DNA of 64,000 nt from Plasmopara viticola (Eukaryota; Oomycota; Peronosporomycetes; Peronosporales; Peronosporaceae): contig MBPM02000012.1 of the NCBI GenBank assembly GCA_001695595.3, positions 186,001 to 250,000 of the forward strand, written 5' to 3'. The position numbers and the translations under genes were made by a program. How positions within the stretch are numbered: the first letter of the stretch is position 1; every line of letters starts with the position of its first letter. The notes beneath the pieces were generated by a model. The model searched no databases and was not told the DNA's origin. It was given only the letters and a program-made list of their open reading frames with translations. Positions 11,601-24,040 of this stretch are shown one piece after another.

Positions 11601-11890
11601 AGAAATAAGCATGACTTGGAATTTCCCCGATCTTGAAGGGAGACAAGTTCTTATATCCATTTAATTAATTTGTCAAAAGACGTGAACAACCTGATCGTAA
11701 CTAAGGGCGACGTGGATCCTCTCCGTTTTGATAATTTCGAGATCAAGCCACTTTATCAAGTCTTTGGATACGTCATCAAGATTATGTCCGTTGTCAATAA
11801 AGACGGTGACGGGTCTATCGTGAACAACGACTTTAATTTTTTTGATTTAATCTTCGTTGCGCGTTCACCCGCATTTGTGCTATGATGTAT
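8700..11890 (-). mobile_element. Ty3/gypsy retrotransposon remnant 1, unit A
   Basis: Read on minus, broken frames come in gypsy order. Protease: FIDNGHNLDDVSKDL near 11740-11800, with the catalytic Asp kept but the usual D-S/T-G-A altered. RT: RQLNQATILPALPMPRK near 10870-10945. RT/RNase H linker: QKGKKVAEWTP near 10500. Integrase zinc finger: YIRRYVNTCGICQRNK within 9397-9582. Integrase core: HKRAIFVAPKTTKDTAEISR within 9216-9428, where a stop replaces the Asp-bearing SDRD motif. Then RPQMDG near 9130. Many stops and frameshifts make it inactive. No LTRs could be delimited, and gag is missing or unrecognisable. Confidence 0.85.
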
Positions 11891-13479
11891 AATTGACTTT
11901 TTGTCCTGGTTAGCAATTTATTTTGGTGCCGATAGTTTACCTTCAACGTTATTTTGATCAAACGACGGGTGTGATTAAGCCGGCCCTATTTTTACCTCAT
12001 CATCTTCCTTACCTCTGCTAAATAAACCAAGATGACACAATTCGCTACGATTAGGAGCCATATTTTGGAACAGTAAGTTTTTGAAGTTGCTTGTAAGTAA
12101 AATCGCGAATTGAGATATTTGCATGCTTCCAGATAAATATTAGAGTTAAAGTGTGATTCAAAATTTTCTTGGACGGACATTATATAGCGGGTTCTCTCAA
12201 ATTGTCGTGTGGTGTTCCGTGCTGATGCAAGGAATCATGCGCCGTGTAGTCCGGTAGATATCTGGATCTTGCTCACGCGGCAAAGAAATACTTTGAACAT
12301 ATTTGGAAACTCAACGAACTTTTGAGTAAATCTGCTAAAATGCAACAGCCCTGCTTTTACTGAGAGCCAGTGTAGCTGTGCGCCTTGTCCGTGTCCTTGA
12401 GTTCATCAAAACACTGGAGCTTTAAGCAGATCACACACATATTATTTCACGCATGTGCAATACAGATCACATTTAATCCAGCTAGAGTCACTTTTGTTAC
12501 TCGAGCTTAATCACAGTCTGGGCGAGGCGATAATGTATTGTAAAAGTGCTCTGCTTTTATGTCAATTCGAGGCAATACGATCAAAGAAAGGAGGGCAAAG
12601 CAATTATTTTCAGCGAGACTATGTCGCAGTTCGTAGTGACACATATAGCGTATTGATAATGTAAAGTTTAGAGTATACTTCATTGCAAAGCGCTTTCTCT
12701 CTGAAAAAAATGTTTTTTCGGCAGACTTACGTATATGACTTGTCACAGACGGCGCTAAAATGTCGTACACTAGATCGGACAAGACTAACATTGGCGCTTG
12801 AATAGACTAACCTTGACATTTTCTAGGCTCAGCTGTCTTGAGTTCTTAATATGTTCTACCTTCTTTCACAAAAGATCGAAGAGTGGCTAAGTCACTTCTA
12901 TCAAATGGTTTCCTAAGCAACTAGCCAAATTATTTAATTTCTTAAAGCTTTTTGACTCAATAGAGCTGGCTTAGCTAAGGTTGATTTTAACCGTAGCAGA
13001 TCTTGCCCGATGGCCATGCTTCACTCAAAAAGTGAAATTTTCTATTGCGTCATTTTTTTACGTACAGTGTAAAACTTGATAGTGTGCAAGCATTCGAGCT
13101 TTGTATGTATGTAAACAATTTTTTACGTCACTTTCTTTATGGTCTTCACGACTAAGGACAAAAGTATGTATCTGTATATGTCCAGTGAGCCCCTAAACGA
13201 TTGAGCCACTCGGCGAAAAAACATTACAGGCGCGTTTGAGAGCCTATGGCCATTATTCATCTCTCTCTAAGCATGCAGCTCACGGTTTGCACTTTAATAT
13301 GTGGTATGTAACACTCTTTCATGATAGCCTTCCACCGTCTTCTTTTCGTCTGCACAAACTATTTTATTGTAGTATCTACCTTTGTAGAGTTAATTTGAAC
13401 GTCTTTTTGCTTGCAAAGTCCTCCATGCGTGGTTTCTCGTCCACGCTCAGCTGATGCTTGTATAATTTAAAGTACATTT
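11891..13479. other. Non-coding stretch between two gypsy remnants, unit A
   Basis: Only short frames occur (the longest is the 94-aa minus frame at 12507-12791) and none carries a motif I recognise. It may be LTR or gag debris of the neighbouring elements. I see nothing firm in it. Confidence 0.5.
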
Positions 13480-15700
13480 GCTGCTCTACACCCCGAGTCA
13501 GTCTCAATTGGAAGATTTAACATGGTCCGGAGCGTCTTCACTTTTCGGGGGACTCGGCGATGTCGTAAACTAATTTTCTTCACATCTATTACATCCTAAA
13601 AAACTTTCTGCAGAAATTGATTGGACGCACGAGACTTGCGCTAAGTCCTATGAAAATTCCTAGATACACAAGAAGACTATCGAGGGTAAACCATGCGGTA
13701 GCAACAATACTTGATACACGTGGAATAATACGATAGAAACGAGAAATGGAGCCACGCACGAATGCCATCCCATTTTGGACGCGGCGTCGAAAGTCTCTTG
13801 CTTACGCGGTATCGATATCGCCGGCAAGACTGTTCTAAAATTTAGCTCGCGGTAGCCGTGCACAATACGCAAACCTACCGATTTCATGGCGTAGAATGTC
13901 GGTTCCGTAAAGGCGTTCGTACTTTGTCGAAGGGTGGTGGCTTGCACATTCCCTTTGGTATATTCCTAGATTTCTCTGCGCTGTCTAAGACTCTAATGTC
14001 ATTGCTTGACGCATATAGAGTCATGAGCAAATTCCATGCTCACTTTCTTTCCGTTCTGAAAGAATCTCACCAGGGAGCTTGGTGGGAGACATTGTGCCCG
14101 CATACTTGCGAGATTTTTGTACGCCGGTTTGTCCTTGAGATACTTGCGTCCTTGACTCTTAAAGAACCCAGCATTATCGACATTCTGCGGACAAATAACA
14201 GATCCGGATTTATATTTTTGTTGTGATGTAATACTTTTTGGAACTTTTGAAAAACCATTGGCTGCGCTATTTCTTGGTGGTTATGGTACACATTGTTTAA
14301 CTCCGTTTTATGTGAGATCTGTGGTGTCCAGCAACCACTTCGGCTGGACGTTGCTTTGTCATATGACTCAAGCAATAGCGTGAGGCTCTGTACTGATGCG
14401 GAATGTCATGCGTCTTGTGATACAGTCGCAATGTAGGTTTTTCTCTTAAAGGCACATCAAGACGATCATGATATCCTCGTTCTCAGGAATAGGTGTGACC
14501 TTGAACATTTTCAATGTGAAATGGAATATTCAAATGCAATGCTCGTCAATTATGGTAGACAACCGGGTCGTAGCTAAGGTCGGGTTGTACGACCTCAAAA
14601 CCAATACTGATTTGTATCATCTCATTCTCAGTCACTTAAAGCCCAAGTCGCTGCACCAAGTCTTCGGATACATCGCCAAGACTGCATTGATTGTCCATGA
14701 AAACGATAAACGGTCTGCATCCTCAAGAATTTCAGGATTCTACTTTGAGAAGAGCATTTCAAGTGCCGTTAGTGTGATCTGCTGTTCACATTGATGTACA
14801 ATGCCCCTCTAAAGCGGAAAGCTCAGGAGACAAGTGGTCGACAACGCCACAATTGCTGAACGATAATTTTTGGGGCAAGCATAATTACTGTCTTTCCTGG
14901 GGGGGGTCATGACCTGTTTGCACGATGACCCGATTTTGTTGGCATTGTCTGAAGCGATTTCGCCGATCGAAGACTTATGGACTTAACATAAGTCGTGAAT
15001 TGGCCAAATCGCTTATGTATATAGTTACGTGCAAATTTAGATTTGGTGGCAATACTAATGACATTTTTAAGAGTCCTGAGAGGTCTTGTCATGATCTAAT
15101 TTAAAGTCTTATCCCGAAATATATATTAAACTATTAATTTCACTGATCTTCGATACAACTTAAGACATCATGTCCTTGAGCTTGATGACGTTTTTTTAGT
15201 ATACTTTTGGTCCAGGTATAACATCCACTTCCAAACGTCATGCTTGAAGATTTGGGCATTGAGCGTAAGCACAGTTGGTTTTCAGCAGTTTCCTCGACTT
15301 GAGCATATCTGGCGCTTGAAGCTGGATATGAAGGCAGAAAGCCATCTCAGCACGGACTTGTCTTAGCTACTCGAGCTTCGCATCACGAAGACTGACGACT
15401 CTGTTGCCATAAATTCGCACTTCTTGATGTCGTACTGATCCGTTGTAATGCTTTACACTTAAATCTCTTCGCTAAAACATTTTTTTGGCGCTTTGTAGCT
15501 TGTTGCATCTGGGCTTGCATCTAAGTTCGCACTTAGGCTTGGTGTTGCTGTTGCTGCTGAGTAAATGTTCTTGCAGTTGTTGTATGGACGGTGTGTTTTG
15601 TTTTGCCTCTGTAGCCTGGACGATGGTTCCGTATGGTAATTGGCATTCGCTGCATCGCGCAAAGTCGGCGCTTGTGTTCTCGAGCCCTAAACAGATCGTT
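13480..15700 (-). mobile_element. Ty3/gypsy retrotransposon remnant 2, unit A
   Basis: The minus strand repeats the layout of remnant 1 with different sequence. The RT core GYRELNFRTVLPAISIPRKQ sits within 13660-13947 and matches the RT stretch at 10870-10945. A protease-region relic lies at about 14500-14750; on DNA it aligns to 11670-11830. Gag-like debris (KSKFARNYIHKRFGQF and the frame at 15459-15662) follows upstream on minus. Frames are interrupted everywhere. The same order and similar spacing show that this is a second, independently decayed element, not a duplication of the first. Confidence 0.75.
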
Positions 15701-18112
15701 TAACTTCAATTTTGTCGAGAGCACGTATCCTGCACTGCCGACGAGGTTTTAGGTAGCGTGCGTATATCACCAAAGCTTGTATTACCTTCCTACAGAAAAG
15801 GTGAAGGTGCGCATACCACTTACCAAAACCATATCAAATAATATATCTGTAGCAAAAATAACAGCATTATCGTGTGAAATCGTACATAATTGTCACCTCA
15901 ACTTCTGATTAATAATCGTTTATGCGCACAGGTTTCATAAAGTTGACGAATCTGTACGCTCTCCGCCCGGAGACAACGATGATCCATTGTGTTATAATCT
16001 TCTTTGGCTACTTCTTTTGCATAGGCTTGATAATTAATTTTTGAAAGCGCTTCCCAAACAGCTTTGTTAAATGATGTTGGACTATCTCTTTATCTTTGCG
16101 ATGCTTTATATGTTTTGCGGCTTCATCATTTGCTCAGCGTTTTCTGAAAGTCTATGCATGCTTCCGGTTTAAGCAAATTTACGTACGAGAAGAAAATCAA
16201 AGTGGAACATTTAGCAAATTTAGCCAAAACAAGAAATCACCTAACCGGTGACTTATTTGCACAACAACACGATACCGCCTTGATTGCCTTTTCTGAAACG
16301 ATTTAGCCACAAATTTCTGTAAATTGTATCAAGGCACGTTAAATTTCGACAATGTAAATTTTGGCGTGGTTGAGGTTGCCGGACAACCTATCGAAGATCA
16401 CAGCTACACCATTGATCAGCATTGAGGACGATACCGCCCAGTGATCGCGCAACCAAACCTTGCTTAACAATGAGAAGAAGAAAAAGGTACATTCGAAAGA
16501 GTTGCTGCAAGTAGCGGATCCTACGTCTTAGAGGCAGAAGAATGACTGACGCTTAAGCATAGCAGGAAAAGTGTAGGTGAAGCACCGACTTTGCTGGCGT
16601 AGGTATCTAAGTCGACAGCGAAATGCGTCGTGCGATGACAATTTGTCTCATAGTGAGAAAGCTAGTCGTAAGATAGACATGGTGGACACTAAAAACGATA
16701 AGGGTGAGGACGCTTTGATGAGGACGTCTGTAGAAATGGCTGGAAATGAAGCTCAGTTCTGGTTAAAGGAATCGATAAAGCTTTGGTTCAGACTAGCGAG
16801 AATTAGGTCATGAAGCGCGCAGCTAAACTACAGTATAAATAAAAGTGAAGTAGATCTCAAAGCTCTTTCGCAGACTCGTGCTGATGATCGTATCCTATGA
16901 GGGAATACAAACTCATTGAGACCAAAAGTAGAAGTCAATATTATTAATCGAAGCAAGGACATCGTTGCGGCCAAGCGTCCGTCGATAGTTTAAGCTTTTA
17001 ACGTGGTGTTACATAGTAGCACTAGTCGTGTCAACGCACGTGTGCTTGCGTCCACATTGTGTGAGGCGAGCCATTCTATGGGAGGGGGTACTAGATTACG
17101 AGTGGTAGCCATTTAGCACAATTGTAAAATACGGTAAATAGATATTGTGATTGCATGCCAGTATACCAATATCTGGAACTTCTCTAGATGGTTTGTGGGC
17201 TAGTGCTTTTGCCTTCTGAAAGAATCAAAGTCCCGCTCTGAAACTCGAAAAACAACTTTTTGATAGTAACCTACTTGTCTTTACTTGGCCTTGATATGTT
17301 ACTACTGAGTTGTTTTGTTCGACTTTGTCGTATGGGTATTTACAAGATCTCTTTATAACTTCGACAGACCGCAATGATAGAGGAATCAGTCTTGAAAGGA
17401 ATTCTGGTTAGCAATGATGAAACAACGGATGCTCGTTCATCTCATTTAGAAGCCGAAAGCGTCGTATTCGGTTAGATAAAATCATTTAAACGGTATATTC
17501 AGGCATTTCTTCCGTCCGTATAAGAAGCGTGCGCTGTGAATCATGTATGGCTTGACGAACAGGCCGTACGTCTCAGCGCCCATTCTGAAACAAAATACCT
17601 CGTCCACAGAGCAATATGAGCGCTCTGATGGATACTAAAGCTTCACAGCCAACGCCTCGCTCGAGAGAACGCGCGTCGACTTTGCAAAGTGTGGGGGGGG
17701 GGTGCCGATGGCCAAGCAGGTTTGGTCATAAAGGCTGATACGACTCCAATCACAACGGAAGAACAAAACACACTGTCAATACAGCAACTGGTGCTGTACC
17801 TCACTCTGCCGTGACAATAATAGTAAGACCAGATGCAAGTTATAATGCAAGCCTAAATGCAACAGATTACCGAGCATCCAAGTTTCTCATAGTATCGAGA
17901 GGTGGGCAGAAAAAAAGATACTCCTGTTGATCATGGAAAATTTGGCAACGACATTGAAACACCTTTGTTGGCAATAAAGGCACGCTAAAACAATTTCAAG
18001 TGGTGCTTGCTGACGTAGTACCTTCCGCTACAGAATCCCGTGTTAGTAGCAGACACCATTATGTAGTTCTGCGAGCACTTGCACGTCGAAGGCTAATCAT
18101 TGACACCTCATC
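15701..18112. other. Low-coding region between gypsy remnant 2 and arm A
   Basis: The frame at 16577-16813 (78 aa) is identical in unit B but has no recognisable domain. A G-run near 17693 is 10 bases here and 9 in unit B, which changes the downstream frame; in B a 65-aa frame opens at 40580. This looks like decayed element sequence. No RNA gene or intact protein is apparent. Confidence 0.5.
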
Positions 18113-18229
18113 GTCTTCAATGTTTATTACGTCTATCGTTTGACAAGGCTTTTAACTACGGTACGACCCGCGCAATACAATTTGTCACCGACTATTTCCG
18201 CATCAGAGCTGACAATTTCCTACATACTC

Positions 18230-18640
18230 GTGCTGCGATGCTTAAGCCTCAATCATTCCTCTTTGCCTACGACATAATATTCAATGCTCGCAGGTACTCC
18301 CTCGATTTTATCATCGCCTGTTTTTGCCAGAACCCTCTTGGTCTTGTCGCTCAAGTCGCTTCGCTCTGTCTTCCCATGGCTAGTTGATCGATAGTGTTGT
18401 TGCATAGTCGTCTTTCAAAATGAGGTGGGCATGATGTATTCTTGAACGTCATTTTGATCAGTTCTATAAGCTTGCACATAACAAGAGCCCGTGGTTATGG
18501 CCTTGTAGATAAAGAAGTATTACAAAGAGATGATGCAACCCAGTACATATGGGGACCTTGATTGTCTTTTGTTGTTCGGAAAATCTTGGTGTGTTTGTCA
18601 TCTTGAAGACTGCCACGCGGAAAAAATTAGTAATTGTATC
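18230..18640 (-). repeat. Dispersed block R in arm A
   Basis: On minus this matches 51740-52180 and 63420-63860, both on plus. Shared landmarks include GTGGCAGTCT, CCGAACAACAA, AATGACGTTCAAGA and CACTATCGAT. It occurs outside the arms as well, so it is a dispersed repeat in its own right, perhaps part of a retroelement. Confidence 0.6.
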
Positions 18641-19149
18641 GGGCTCTTTGCTCGAAAGCGGCGACTGAATATGCGTCAAATATAAGCTTGGATAGTGAGG
18701 CACCTAGTCAATCGCAAACAGTTGATAAATTTACTTGCTCAGTATTTATCATTGGATTGTACCAGCAAATTCTCGTTGCTTAGAATGAAATTATCATTCA
18801 TTCCATGATTTTTCATAAAACAAAGTAATTATTTCTTTTCTATCATGCTTTCAGTCCTAATTATACCGTTGCCGCGTCCTAACAATAATTGAACACCCAT
18901 CAATATAATTATTGGATTCGGTCTTCTTTCTTGCCGAAATCATGTTTACGAAGTTGATTTTCATGTCGTTTTATCTGACTATGTACTGACTGTTGCATTA
19001 CAGCGATGAATGTGGCCTTCATAGCGATCATTAACATCTATAAGACTCATCTCAGTCGATAGATGCCGTATGTCTTGGTATTTTATAACCATTAATAGTC
19101 CAAATTGTAAGAGTGGGTCGACACCTATGTGTTTTTACAATCTAATCAT

Positions 19150-19880
19150 TAAATAGTGATGCACAAACGACATTTTGTCGTTGCCGCTCGCCTCTTTGAT
19201 TTGAAGTCAAAAGTTTACTTTACGGACGGAAAGATTTCCATTAAAGCTGTCAGCCTCATTTCTGTAATTTTCTTAAAGCTATTCAAATCATAAAGCAAAC
19301 TCCTCATTTACAATCGGATGTTGTGGCCATTAATCGCGCAAAACGAATGAGAGTCCCCATAGCCTCGAATTTTTAAGGTGCAGTACAAATTGGAACAAAT
19401 ATCACACCCGAATATTGTTTAGTAAGAGTGTTCTTAAGAGGCCAAAAATCGTATAGAGAGGTCACAAATGTGTCACCTGTAGTGCATTATAACGGCAAAA
19501 AAATTACAAGAGCATATCCTTTAGCACTGCGGTCTGTGATACGCATCCAAGATTTAAAATTTTGCGTCAGTGTTGTTGTTCAAGTGCGGCGGCTCAATCC
19601 GCATCAAATATTAGTGTCGGTCAAGTCACCTTCTAGCCCATCACAAACGACGTTGTTATATTCACTTGTTAGACCACGTGGGACAACAATGGATGTTATT
19701 GCGCACCAGATCTTTGTAAATCATGCATGCTCAAAACGTTGCACATATCATACAAATATTTGTCTAAGAAAAGTCCGTTGCAATGCAGAAGGTTTATCAC
19801 AAATACGTGCTGTCAGTACTGGTAGAAAAGTCCCCGTAATATACAGCTTTCTGGATAGGCGGTTAATACTACAAGCTTGA
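19150..19880 (+). repeat. Left half of an old inverted repeat inside arm A
   Basis: The plus strand here aligns with the minus strand of about 23500-24040: GTGCACAAA-like start, GTCGGTCAAGTCACC with AGCCCATCACAAACGACG, and finally the translated words IRAVSTGRK against IRTANTGRK. It contains the 150-aa frame 19428-19880. The two halves are far more diverged than the arms are from each other, so they predate arm duplication. Confidence 0.55.
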
Positions 19881-20144
19881 TTTAAACAGATCCGAGTGTG
19901 ACAGTTCTGAACTTTGATAGCGCAAGTGGCAATGTATAGCTTGGTGATGTATGGCTTGGTAAGAGGAACACGAGACTTGTGTCGATTAGAGGTCAAAGCT
20001 GGTCACCAATTCTCCTAGCAGAGCTTTTGTGATGCATGCATAACTACTACGCTGAGATGCTCTACAAAACGACAGCCTTGACTGATTTGATTCAATAATC
20101 AAGTTGGGTTGCCAAATTTTAATTAATGATGGGGTCCAAAATAG

Positions 20145-20330
20145 GTGTGGCACGTCATTCTTGAAACAAGGACCGGAAGAGACAGCACTTGGCACATACC
20201 AGGAATGGGACTTTTGGCCTTCTGCAACGGTGTTGATACCGAGGGCCTACCAGCAAATATGACTCACATTTTCGCTGTGTGTCCAAGCGTGTCAATTCTG
20301 ATCGATTGTCAAGAGTGCGGACCTCTTTTC
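20145..20330 (+). pseudogene. LINE reverse transcriptase C-terminal zinc-knuckle fragment (zf-RVT-like), arm A
   Basis: The frame reads VWHVILETRTGRDSTW, then LLAFCNGVDTEGL, then HIFAVCP, which fits the Cys/His-rich segment at the end of many LINE reverse transcriptases (C, then H-I-F-x2-C-P). A one-base insertion near 20286 breaks the frame after VCP; unit B keeps VCPACQF at the same place and so does arm C on minus. Only the tail of a LINE is preserved. The upstream coding frame may be the decayed sequence at 19428-19880. Confidence 0.55.
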
Positions 20331-22751
20331 GGAATGCGAGTGGGGCAGCAAATTTGAGCATAGCCATTTGAACCTTTTCCTTGAAAAGGCGGATTGCATA
20401 GAAACGTTCGGGCCTTTTGTGCAACATGTACTTTCTTATGCTCTAAAAGACATGCTTTGTGGAGTCAAAGGCGAGTGATCTTGACATTTTTATCTTTCAA
20501 GGCACAGTTACATCGAATCATTCTTACACTTGAAGGGGTAGAGATAGTCCCATGATCAAAGGTAATCAGAAGGACGTAGTACTCGTATACATTTTCCTAA
20601 TCTTTAAGCACTCGAAATGTAGCCGTTTAGTCCTACATACATCCAACGCTGCTGCACTGGCTTGTAACTAGACCTTGCAGCACAACATACAGAAATGTAT
20701 GGATTATTTCGTCTGGTTCTTCACATGAACATTTGTGGTATTTGTTGAGCTTCTGAGGATGTTCATTCTCGATCGCGACTCACTTCATGCCATCGTCAAC
20801 GACATGCTTTTATTAAAGTGTACAGGCAGCAACAGACCGAAATATTTGTACTTGAATCTTGACGAATAAGATAGCCGAAGGTGGATTGCAAAGTTACGGT
20901 CAGGAGCCACAATCAAGTTGGTTGTTGTCGGGTCTTTGTGACTTCATCTTTGTATACCTTTACTAAAGAAGAACATACATCCAATGGTCCTTGGAAACAG
21001 CGATATAAGCCGTCCAAACAAAGTGCCTCATAAGTGTTACCCGAGACAACGTCATACACCAGAAACGAGAAGCTTGGTTTTATTAGGACTAGGACTCGAG
21101 TGAGCAAATGATGTTAAATTGACGTAGTGTCAACACGCACATAAATACGACGCGAAGCATCTCGTCGAGACCGCCAATCTGTTCAATAGAATGAAGGAAA
21201 TACATGGCACGCGTCAAGTAGTGCGGAGAGTTTTGAATTGATAATGAAAATATGTCAGAAAACGAGGATAGCCTTCGGCTACATACCAGTGTCACTCTTT
21301 GACTTTTGTAAATAATAGGTTTTTTTGGTCGTAATAAAATGCTTATATGGTCGTAGGCTAGTCAAGCTTAGATCTCAATTCGTTTGTGGAACTTATACTG
21401 AAGCAGAAAGAGATATTAATTGTAGAGCATATAGGGGCTTCGTTCAGTGGCAGAATATGACGCATCACGGACGACACCGAACCGTCATGTTCTGGATTAG
21501 ACACAAACAGGATCAATACTTAGAGCTGGCTTAGTCAGTCTCAATTGCTGCATACGTGGCTTAGCCAGTTCTAATTGCTGCATTTGTAAGCAGTTAATTA
21601 TAAGCAATATGATTCTCTAAGTCTCTCTGGTTCAATAAGGTTGGCTGTTTCTTGCCAGCACAATAAGCCTGATGGCCATACGATATTATAATTTTGAAAT
21701 TTTGTCTGCGTCGAAAATCATTTTATTGAATTAGTATAGAGCCCAGTAGTGCATATGCACTCGAGCACTGCTCACGAAAGAATTATGCAATCTTTTAACG
21801 TCTGTTTTCCGCGGTCTACACGAGAAAGGACAAGTCGTTGTAAGAGTATGGTTTTTTATGCGTTGTGTGGGACCTAAATAATTGCGTCGATCGAGACATC
21901 AAAGTCGTGGGAGTCTTTAGACCAAGACTGATAGTTTTATGAGCATACAGCCCGGAGTTCTCACCTTAGGTCATCTTGTGTCGCTCTCTTTTTTAGGAAG
22001 AATTATCACCCATCGCTGAGTCGAGTGCTACATACATTGCACATCCCAATTTGCTGTTTTGCTGTGTATTAGTGTTAAGAATTGGCGGCTGTGCGAGGAT
22101 TGTGGCCACGTATAGTGTAATCATAAGCGTGTACGATGCTCCACTTACCATTCGAATTTTCGACACAAAATGTCGGCGAGGAGAGAGAAATATTTTGTTC
22201 TTACCAGCGTTCACCTCGATAATATTGGAAAAAGCTTAAATGACGTTACGCTGCTCCTGTAGTAAAGGCCTCCGCCATATCAAATAGTACGTATTTTCCG
22301 AAACAAAGCATTTTCTGGTGTACATCTTCATCAGGTGGCAGCACTAAAACTTGGTCTCGCGAGACTTCATCTTTGTATTCTTTTTATAAAAAAAGCACGA
22401 GTCCGGCTGATCATTCATAGTCAAGTTTTTTTTTTGTGTCATCCAAGAGCGCCTAGTCAACCTTGGAATTTGTTGTCATTCTTACGGCTTTATCAAAAGT
22501 GTTAGAAGTACACAAACTACCTCCGTTTTGGCTGCACCTGATAAGTCGGTTACTGTCACCTCTTCAAAATAGGCCTTTTGTTCAATTCAGCCGGCAAAGT
22601 TTGTAGCTCTAGAACGAAAATGACTAAGCACTCGTTATACTTGGGCTGCAAGAAAGTTTTTTTGCATATGACACACATATTTAAGTGAAGATGTCGGTCA
22701 GCTCATCTTAGGTGGAAAAGCCGCCCCGACATATATATTGCACCCAAGTGC

Positions 22752-23045
22752 TCATTCATGTCCTCTTCCGCCAGGCTTCGAAATGGTCGAAGCTGTCCTG
22801 CTTGCAACAACATGGATATGTTGATCTTTCTCTTCCAAATAAAGACCCCTCATCTCATTGAAGGTATTCATGCTCACTGTGAGTGGATTTGGTTTTTGCG
22901 GGGCATTATCCTCAGGTGCTGACGTCATCAATGCGGACGACGCAGGCCTAATGCTGAAATTGGTATAAGAGAACGTATTTATGGCTGGAAAGCACCTTAG
23001 ACATGCAACGATCGCGTTGGGATCTTGTGCAATCAAATGTTGCAC
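22752..23045 (-). pseudogene. Unidentified 97-aa frame kept in all three arms (arm A copy)
   Basis: The frame contains SIRPASSALMTSAPEDNAPQ and PNPLTVSMNTFNEMRGLYLE and has counterparts at 45717-46010 and, with many amino-acid changes, at 59069-59293. A longer degenerate reading continues on both sides through stops, so it is probably a slice of a decayed larger protein. I do not recognise the family and assign no function. Confidence 0.3.
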
Positions 23046-23499
23046 CCCCTCAGATCCAAGTTAGAGAAGTGTCAGCTGATTTTGTCATTTCCATATTCCG
23101 TGAGGCAAATTTGTGTATCGAAACGTCTTTATAAAGACTCAGTATTTGTGACTGATATAGATTGGCTACAACTAATACCAAGGTTGCCGCCATGTATTGC
23201 TTGAAGATAGCGTGAGTCTAGATCGCTAATTACTTGCATGCAATAGGAGACGCACTTTACTATTTGCACGTCTTCAAGAGTCAGTATTGGTCATAAAAAT
23301 GCAATAAAGCTCACCAACTTAAATTCTCTTTTTGTAATCAAATGGCTGGAGTAGCCTTATTTATAGTGCATTCGGAAGCATTTTTGCGATTCACAATTAC
23401 CATCTAAATGCACGAACAATGACACCAGTACAGCTAATTACCACATGTAAATTCACAAACATGTACAAAAAGCTTAGAGAAAACCCTTTAGCCGTGCTA

Positions 23500-24040
23500 A
23501 ATGCTCGAAATACACATTGGCCGTACAAATTGCTCGAAATAGTGTGCAAATCACGTCTACGTGGTAAGCTTTGTACAATGGCTTTTTCTTTTTTCTACCA
23601 GTATTGGCGGTGCGTATTGTCTTAGACCTTATGAATTGCAGCAGACTCTTAATACTCGACGTAGCCGTATGACGCATTTGGTTGTTTCGGCATGTATGCT
23701 TTTGAAAGGTCCAAACATTCGAAGTTTACCCAAGCAGACAAGTGTGTGCATTCAACAATGCCGTGTGCGATGGGCTGGGTGGCTTACTAGCCGACGCTTT
23801 TTTAAAACACGCATCGAGTCTCCGCTTTTAAACAGCGGGCTTGACGAAAACGAAGGTGAAACCCGTTGAATGTTACAAATCACACTGCTAAAAAAAGCCG
23901 TTGTACACTTGGCCGTGAGCACATCCTGCAGATCACACATCGTGTAATTTTTTATACAAATTTTGGCCGTTGAGGACTATACTTTGCGACCGTTGGCTAC
24001 AAATTTGGGGCGTGCTTTTTGTGCACCACTAAAGAATCGC
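23500..24040 (-). repeat. Right half of the old inverted repeat inside arm A
   Basis: Its minus strand aligns with 19150-19880 on plus. The frames on minus carry KPPSPSHTALL-like and IRTANTGRK words that mirror KSPSSPSQTTLL and IRAVSTGRK in the left half. Confidence 0.5.

Noticed and set aside
13858..14226. 122-aa plus frame, repeated at 36803-37171
   Set aside because: Antisense to the gypsy RT relic.
14468..14794. 108-aa plus frame, and 11670-11885
   Set aside because: Antisense to gypsy protease regions; the minus strand of 11670-11885 gives the FIDNG motif.
19428..19880. 150-aa plus frame as an intact gene
   Set aside because: Arms B and C break it, no start context or domain supports it, and it forms part of a decayed inverted repeat. 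Kept only as repeat.
21993..22214. Possible cystatin-like secreted inhibitor on minus (MVSGASYTL)
   Set aside because: Only a few residues resemble the cystatin pattern, there is no signal peptide, and the flanking frame is broken in all arms.
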